From Nemertoderma westbladi (Eukaryota > Xenacoelomorpha > Nemertodermatida > Nemertodermatidae): a DNA stretch of 64,000 nt. Location of the stretch: positions 1 to 64,000 of the forward strand of contig JAUCBJ010002753.1 of NCBI GenBank assembly GCA_032718475.1. The letters are read 5' to 3'. The position numbers and the translations under genes were made by a program. The notes below the pieces were generated by a model that saw only the letters and a program-made list of their open reading frames with translations, was not told where the DNA came from and searched no databases. Positions within the stretch are counted from its first letter, which is position 1, and the number at the start of each line of letters is the position of its first letter. Below are positions 38,701-47,700 of the stretch, piece after piece.

Positions 38701-41700
38701 AGTAATCTGTGTAAGAATAGGTATCAGGTAACCCAGAATATATGTTGTAATTCGAGTAAAGTATTGTCGATGTTTAATAATCTAACTCGAGCACTAAGGC
38801 CCCTGATGAACATTATACGATACACCATATATAGTCATCATCAATAAACTAAATACAATTATAGTGAAACTGCACTTAATTCAAAGCATTATTTACAGGT
38901 ACATCATTGTGTGCAAATTAGCAGCACTTTGCAGCGTTATGACTCGAGTATATTTATGTACCGAGCGAGCGCAGCGAGGGAGGTTTACATAAATAAAAAG
39001 TGTCTTTAACGCTGAAAAGTGACCTTTGCAAGCAATGATTTATGTAATTTTGTTACATTATGTCAACTTATCAGCGTTCGGTACGCGGAGAAAGTATTTA
39101 CTATCATTCATTACCGTTTGGGAATTTAAATTGGGTTCATTATCGTACCTTGTTTTACTTTAATGTAACAAAGTTTAGTAGTCGAACTTTGTTGCACTTG
39201 TTGTGGTTCGAATGGAGGCACAGAATTAGTCCCACGGCTTGGGCACACTCGGACAGCCAAGCCAAGGATGCAGTTTAAGGCTGCATTTAGGCCCCTGATC
39301 AGGCAGAACTCGGATAATCTGGATGAGCTTATTAATAAGCAGGGTGAGGCCATCTACAATGCCGATGCCAAGAGGCAGGTAATCGCTCAACCTGGTAAGA
39401 AAAGCCAATAAACCATCAATGACCAGGCTGAATCTCTAGCTGACCGCCTCAACGGAAGGGCCCAGGCTGAATCTCCAGCTGACCGCCTCAACGGAAGGGC
39501 CCAGGCTGAATCTCCAGCTGACCGCCTCAACGGAAGGGCCCAGGCTGAATCTCCAGCTGACCGCCTCAACGGAAGGGCCCAGGCTGAATCTCCAGCTGAC
39601 CGCCTCAACGGAAGGGCCCAGGCTGAATCTCCAGCTGACCGCCTCAACGGAAGGGCCCAGGTTGAATCTCCAGCTGACCGCCTCAACGGAAGGGCCAAGG
39701 TTGAATCTCCAGCTGACCGCCTCAACGGAAGGACCCAGGCTGAATCTCCAGCTGACCGCCTCAACGGAAGGGCCCAGGTTGAATCTCCAGCTGACCGCCT
39801 CAACGGTAGGGCCCAGGCTGAATCTCCAGCTGACCGCCTCAACGGAAGGACCCAGGCTGAATCTCCAGCTGACCGCCTCAACGGAAGGGCCCAGGTTGAA
39901 TCTCCAGCTGACCGCCTCAACGGAAGGACCCAGGCTGAATCTCCAGCTGACCGCCTCAACGGAAGGGCCCAGGTTGAATCTCCAGCTGACCGCCTCTACG
40001 GGAGGGTCCAGGCTGAATCTCCAGCTGACCGCCTCAACGGAAGGACCCAGGCTGAATCTCCAGCTGACCGCCTCAACGGAAGGACCCAGGCTGAATCTCC
40101 AGCTGACCGCCTCAACGGAAGGGCCTAGGCTGAATCTCCAGCTGACCGCCTCAACTTAAGGGCCCAGGCTGAATCTCCAGCTGACCGCCTCAACGGAAGG
40201 GCCCAGGCTGAATCTCCAGCTGACCGCCTCAACGGAAGGGCCCAGGCTGAATCTCCAGCTGACCGCCTCAATGGAAGGGCCACTTTGAGAAGCTCCTAAA
40301 CAATTATTGCCTGATAACTTTGTGATACATTGTCTGCTTATGTCTGTACTCCCAAATATTCCCATTGGCGACATCTCCTTTGCTGAAGTCAAGGCTGCTT
40401 CGAAGAGCATCAACACCAATTGTGCCAGTGGATTAGATTACGTATATCCTGAGGTCTTTAAAATACCTGATATAGCGAGTATAGATATAACTAAGAGAGT
40501 CCCACAAGAAATGAAAACAAATAAGTTGGTGCCAGTTCTCAAGAAGGGCAACCTAACACTCTATGGTTCTTTTCGGGGAATCTCGTCGATCTCGATTGCT
40601 GCAAAGCTATACAATATAATTCTATTAAATCGCATCAGGGATCCCATTGGGAGACTGCTCCGTGGAAATCGGAATGGGTTCCGTAAAGGTCGTGGGACCA
40701 TGGAGCCCATTTAGGGAAGGATAATTGAAGAGTTATTTGAAGAAAAAGAAAGATAAACAGACATCTGGTTGCTATGTTTGGTGAATTCTTCAAGGCCTTA
40801 GATTTTCGATTAAGTTTCTCGCTCACGTATGTTCATCATACTTGATTATATGGGATTCCTGGGAAAATTATTGCTACTCTATCAGAACACTACAATAATG
40901 GTTCTACTATGGCATCTGATTAGTATCAAAGCCCAATATTTTTAAACATATTGAATTTTCATCACATAAATTCAATCAATATTGTGCAATTATTGATTCA
41001 ATATTGAATTAATGTGTTGGCAGGTTGGGCAAATATTGAATCAATATGTTAACATGGTGGCGGGTCTGTCAATTACCGACCGAACCTGGGAAAGGACGAG
41101 TTGAAATAAGGTGAACATTGGAACATCCGACCGACCAGGCTAGCAGTAAGAAAAAGCCACAAAATAATATCGTACCAAAATCCCATCTTGACGTAGTGGT
41201 TAAATCATATATCTTTAATTCACATATCTCCCCGGAGGTCGTGAGTTCGATCCCCGTATGGGGGCCAGGGTAGTTTTCGTACGAATGCTTTAAAGGTACT
41301 AACCAGGGAGCATCTTTGTATTGCATCCTTAAATGGTAGCTAAATGAGTACTGGAGTTTCCTCTTGGGAGTATAGTTCTGGGGGGACCGCACTGGAAATA
41401 CGTCGCCAGTTTTTGTGGGTTATCTTTTTTTTTTAATTCGATTAAAGTAAGGGGATTGGGGTGTTAAATATTAAGGGCGATGGTATACAAACATGCTCTA
41501 TATCACTCTTATCTTGGAATCACAATTCATTCATGTGATTCGATTATTCCAGAGGAAATAATTGTTTCTTAAAACTGTAACATAATTATTAACGGAATTA
41601 ATTCAGATTTATTTATTATATTGAAAAAAAAATAATTATCAATCTGCGAACACATGAATAGGATAAAATCTTTTTATTTTAAACTCATTATCTACATTAA

Positions 41701-44700
41701 TAAATTATACTAAATCTTTATGTATATTTACGTGAGGTTTATTATATATAAAGCCAAAATATCTCGTTACATTACCAGGAGAAACGGGAATGGAGGGGCG
41801 AGTGCTACAGAAGTAGAGAGGGTCCGGCTAATCGCATGTCGACAATGATGCCTATGGATCAGGTTGAAGGTCGGTTAAGGGAGTCCGTGACCGCCCGCTT
41901 CTATAACTTCGTGCAGGCCTTCAACACTGTCGACTACGGCAGACTCGGTGTTGTCACCAGAGACGACTTCAGGGATGTCGTCAATAAAGTCGCTTTCCGA
42001 ATCAGCGATGAACAGGTAAATCGTTTGAACTCACTTAGTGTGCGGAAAGTCCTGGTGCACTACCGGTATCAGTTGCACAGTAGGGAAACATAAACTATTT
42101 ATGTATTTTAATCCGACGTTCTATATTTCAGTTTGGGACATTCTATATTTTAATTCAAATTTTGCATTTTATTCTGACGTTTTGTATTTTAATACACGTT
42201 TGGTATTTTAATCTGGCGTTTTCTTTTCAGTTCGACGTTCTGTATTCCAAATTGCCGGTTAACGAGTTTGGTAATGTTGATTACATGGACTTCCTAAAGA
42301 GTTTCACAAACCGACCGCAAAGTTCCGCGTCGTCAGCAGCAGACAGTCGCCGGGTGGATAGCAGACAGTCCGGCCCTAGTAGGGGGCCGGACGAGCGGCC
42401 GAAAACGGCACAGGGATTAGTTAAACATGAAGAGGTTAGTTTGGTACGTGATCCTAGAGTTCAAATAGGGTGGAGCAATTCGATCACGAGTTAATGATCT
42501 CGAGAAATTGGAATGAGGAAATTCATTGGATACACAATATAGAGTTGAGCGAGCATAAGCACTGAGCAGCCATTACATCTGATGTGCATTTTCCATAGAA
42601 ATAATTACTCTTCCTGGTTTTTAACGTTGTGTATGATGATGTAATTAACAAGTGAGGTAATAACAAATTATTATTTTTATTTAAATAGTTATATCTAATG
42701 GCCTAAGCCTATATCTCATTAGTTGTTTAGAATTAGTTCAAGCTGATACTTGGCAGAAATATTCTTACATTACTGCACCATGACCCGTAATATAGTGTCA
42801 TTTTCTGATGATACGGACATCCCCCCCCCAAAAAAAAAAATTTATACAGATCTTTATCGTATTGCTTGAAATGTGAAACACAATAATCAATTTAGCAACC
42901 ACAATGTGACTACTCAAAATAGAATAACAATTTATAATTTATAATAATAATATTTATACACATATAGGAGATAAGATAAATAAAGCACAGGGCTAAAAAG
43001 TTAGTGGCTGAAAATGGACAAACAGACAGACAGACCGACATATAGCAAACCCTTGAATCTACTGACAAGTCAGTAAAGTGCACTGTCCAGACCCGGCCGC
43101 GCTGCCTTGCTCTGTCTCCAAGACCAAGTTACATGTATCTGAAATATCATTTCCATTTGCTTCTCTAGAATGGAACGGCTTTACCTGAACGACCGGAGAC
43201 GGCTGCTTCTAGCAGCTCGCGGCCACACACAGCGGGACTTCGTCCCAGTGCTGGGCCCTGTCCCTGCACCGGGTCCCGTCCCAGTAAAGGTTACCGTCCC
43301 GTATCCCACGCCACAGATACGTTAGTGGATGCGGAGAATACAGAGTCGGCGCTAAAGGAGAAAGTATGTAAGAACTGGAAAGCGATCAAGGCTCAGTGTC
43401 GCAACCACGACGTAGATGTTACTGGGGAGATCGATGTGAAACAATTCCAAGGTTTGTATTAATTTATAATAGTTATATAATTACAGTAATTGGCAAACAG
43501 CGCTATGTAGCAGGATCAAACAGCGCTATGTAGCAGGATCAAACAGCGCTATGTAGCAGGATCAAACAGCGCATGTAGCAGGATCAAACAGCGCTATGTA
43601 GCAGGATCAAACAGCGCATGTAGCAAGATCAAACAGCGCTACGTAGCAGCATCCAACAGCGCATGTAGCCGGATCAAACAACGCTATGTAGCAGGATCAA
43701 ACAGCGCTATGTAGCAGGATCAAACAGCGCTATGTAGTAGAATCCAACAGCGCATGTAGCAGGATCAAACAGCGCATGTAGCAGGATCAAACAGCGCTAT
43801 GTAGCAGGATCAAACAGCGCTATGTAGCAGGATCAAACAGCGCTATGTAGCAGGGTCAAACAGCGCATGTAGCAGGATCAAACAGCGCATGTAGCAAGAT
43901 CAAACAGCGCTACGTAGCAGCATCCAACAGCGCATGTAGCAGGATCAAACAACGCTATGTAGCAGGATCAAACAGCGCTATGTAGCAGGATCAAACAGCG
44001 CTATGTAGTAGAATCCAACAGCGCATGTAGCAGGATCAAACAGCGCATGTAGCAGGATCAAACAGCGCTATGTAGCAGGATCAAACAGCGCTATGTAGCA
44101 GGATCAAACAGCGCTATGTAGCAGGATCCAACAGCGCATGTAGCAGGATCAAACAACGCTATGTAGCAGGATCAAACAGCGCTATGTAGCAGGATCAAAC
44201 AGCGCTATGTAGTAGAATCCAACAGCGCATGTAGCAGGATCAAACATCGCATGTAGCAGGATCAAACAGCGCTATGTAGCAGGATCAAACAGCGCCATGT
44301 AGCAGGATCAAACTGCGCATGTAGCAGGATCAAACAGCGCTATGTAGCAGGATCAAACAACGCTATGTAGCAGGATCAAACAGCGCTATGTAGCAGGATC
44401 AAACAGCGCTATGTAGTAGAATCCAACAGCGCGTTGTAGCAGGATCAAACAGCGCATGTAGCAGGATCAAACAGCGCTATGTAGCAGGATCAAACAGCGC
44501 TATGTAGCAGGATCAAACAGCGCTATGTAGCAGGATCAAACACCGCTATGTAGCAGGATCAAACAGCGCTATGTAGCAGGATCAAACAGCGCATGTAGCA
44601 GGATCAAACAGCGCTATGTAGCAGGATCAAACAGCGCTATGTAGCAGGATCAAACAGCGCTATGTAGCAGGATCAAAGAGCGCATGTAGCAAGATCAAAC

Positions 44701-47700
44701 AGCGCAATGTAGCAGGATCCAACAGCGCATGTAGCAGGATCAAACAACGCTATGTAGCAGGATCAAACAGCGCTAATTAGCAGGATCAAACAGCGCTATG
44801 TAGTAGAATCCAACAGCGCATGTAGCAGGATCAAACAGCGCATGTAGCAGGATCAAACAGCGCTATGTAGCAGGATCAAACAGCACTATGTAGCAGGATC
44901 AAACAGCGCTATGTAGCAGGATCAAACAGCGCTATGTAGCAGGATCAAACAGCGTTATGTAGCAGGATCAAACAGCGTTATGTAGCAGGATCAAACAGCG
45001 CTATGTAGCAGGATCAAACAGCGCTATGTAGCAGGATCAAACAGCGCTATGTAGCAGGATCAAACAGCGCTATGTAGCAGGATCAAACAGCGCTATGTAG
45101 TAGGATCAAACAGCGCTATGTAGCAGGATCAAACAGCGCTATGTAGCAGAATCAAACAGCGTTATGTAGCAGGATCAAACAGCGCTATGTAGCAGGATCA
45201 AACAGCGTTATGTAGCAGGATCAAACAGCGTTATGTAGCAGGATCAAACAGCGCTATGTAGCAGGATCAAACAGCGCTATGTAGCAGGATCAAACAGCGT
45301 TATGTAGCAGGATCAAACAGCGTTATGTAGCAGGATCAAACAGCGCTATGTAGCAGGATCAAACAGCGCTATGTAGCAGGATCAAACAGCGCTATGTAGC
45401 AGGATCAAACAGCGCTATGTAGCAGGATCAAACAGCGCTATGTAGCAGGATCAAACAGCGCTATGTAGCAGGATCAAACAGCGCTATGTAGCAGGATCAA
45501 ACAGCGCTATGTAGCAGGATCAAACAGCGCTATGTAGCAGGATCAAACAGCGCTATGTAGCAGGATCAAACAGCGCTATGTAGCAGGATCAAACAGCGCT
45601 ATGTAGTAGAATCCAACAGCGCATGTAGCAGGATCAAACAGCGTTATGTAGCAGGATCAAACAGCGTTATGTAGCAGGATCAAACAGCGCTATGTAGCAG
45701 GATCAAACAGCGCTATGTAGCAGGATCAAACAGCGCTATGTAGCAGGATCAAACAGCGCTATGTAGCAGGATCAAACAGCGCTATGTAGCAGGATCAAAC
45801 AGCGCTATGTAGCAGGATCAAACAGCGCTATGTAGCAGGATCAAACAGCGCTATGTAGCAGGAGCAAACAGCGCTATGTAGCAGGATCAAACAGCGTTAT
45901 GTAGCAGGATCAAACAGCGTTATGTAGCAGGATCAAACAGCGCTATGTAGCAGGATCAAACAGCGCTATGTAGCAGGATCAAACAGCGCTATGTAGCAGG
46001 ATCAAACAGCGCTATGTAGTAGGATCAAACACCGCTATGTAGCAGGATCAAACAGCGCTATGTAGCAGGATCAAACAGCGCTATGTAGTAGGATCAAACA
46101 CCGCTATGTAGCAGGATCAAACAGCGCTATGTAGCAGGATCAAACAGCGCTATGTAGCAGGATCAAACAGCGCTATGTAGTAGGATCAAACAGCGCTATG
46201 TAGTAGGATCAAACAGCGCTATGTAGCAGGATCAAACAGCGTTATGTAGCAGGATCAAACAGCGTTATGTAGCAGGATCAAACAGCGCTATGTAGCAGGA
46301 TCAAACAGCGCTATGTAGCAGAATCAAACAGCGTTATGTAGCAGGATCAAACAGCGCTATGTAGCAGGATCAAACAGCGCTATGTAGTAGGATCAAACAG
46401 CGCTATGTAGCAGGATCAAACAGCGCTATGTAGCAGGATCAAACAGCGCTATGTAGCAGGATCAAACAGCGCTATGTAGCAGGATCAAACAGCGCTATGT
46501 AGTAGGATCAAACAGCGCTATGTAGCAGGATCAAACAGCGCTATGTAGCAGAATCAAACAGCGTTATGTAGCAGGATCAAACAGCGCTATGTAGCAGGAT
46601 CAAACAGCGCTATGTAGCAGGATCAAACAGCGCTATGTAGCAGAATCAAACAGCGTTATGTAGCAGGATCAAACAGCGCTATGTAGCAGGATCAAACAGC
46701 GCTATGTAGTAGGATCAAACAGCGCTATGTAGCAGGATCAAACAGCGCTATGTAGCAGGATCAAACAGCGCTATGTAGCAGGATCAAACAGCGCTATGTA
46801 GCAGGATGAAACAGCGCTATGTAGCAGGATCAAACAGCGCTATGTAGCAGGATCAAACAGCGCTATGTAGCAGAATCAAACAGCGTTATGTAGCAGGATC
46901 AAACAGCGCTATGTAGCAGGATCAAACAGCGCTATGTAGCAGGATCAAACAGCGCTATGTAGCAGGATCAAACAGCGCTATATAGCAGGATCAAACAGCG
47001 CTATGTAGTAGGATCAAACAGCGCTATGTAGCAGGATCAAACAGCGCTATGTAGCAGGATCAAACAGCGCTATGTAGCAGGATCAAACAGCGCTATGTAG
47101 CAGGATCAAACAGCGCTATGTAGCAGAATCAAACAGCGCTATGTAGCAGGATCAAACAGCGCTATGTAGCAGGATCAAACAGCGCTATGTAGCAGGATCA
47201 AACAGCGCTATGTAGCAGGATCAAACAGCGCTATGTAGCAGGATCAAACAGCGCTATGTAGCAGGATCAAACAGCGCTATGTAGCAGGATCAAACAGCGC
47301 TATGTAGCAGGATCAAACAGCGCTATGTAGCAGGATCAAACAGCGCTATGTAGCAGGATCAAACAGCGCTATGTAGCACGATACAACAGCGCTATGTAGC
47401 AGGATCAAACAGCGCTATGTAGCAGGATCAAACAGCGCTATGTAGCAGGATCAAACAGCGCTATGTAGCAGGATCAAACAGCGCTATGTAGCAGGATCAA
47501 ACAGCGCTATGTAGCAGGATCAAACAGCGCTATGTAGCAGGATACAACAGCGCTATGTAGCAGGATCAAACAGCGCTATGTAGCAGGATCAAACAGCGCT
47601 ATGTAGCAGGATCAAACAGCGTTATGTAGCAGGATCAAACAGCGCTATATAGCAGGATCAAACAGCGCTATGTAGCAGGATCAAACAGCGCTATGTAGCA

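Noticed and set aside
39387-40159. 165- and 190-codon repeat ORFs on both strands
   Set aside because: An effect of a 39-bp unit without stops. At most one frame is historically LINE coding sequence.
41069-41392. 107-codon minus-strand ORF
   Set aside because: Covers the tRNA-derived SINE in reverse; not a gene.
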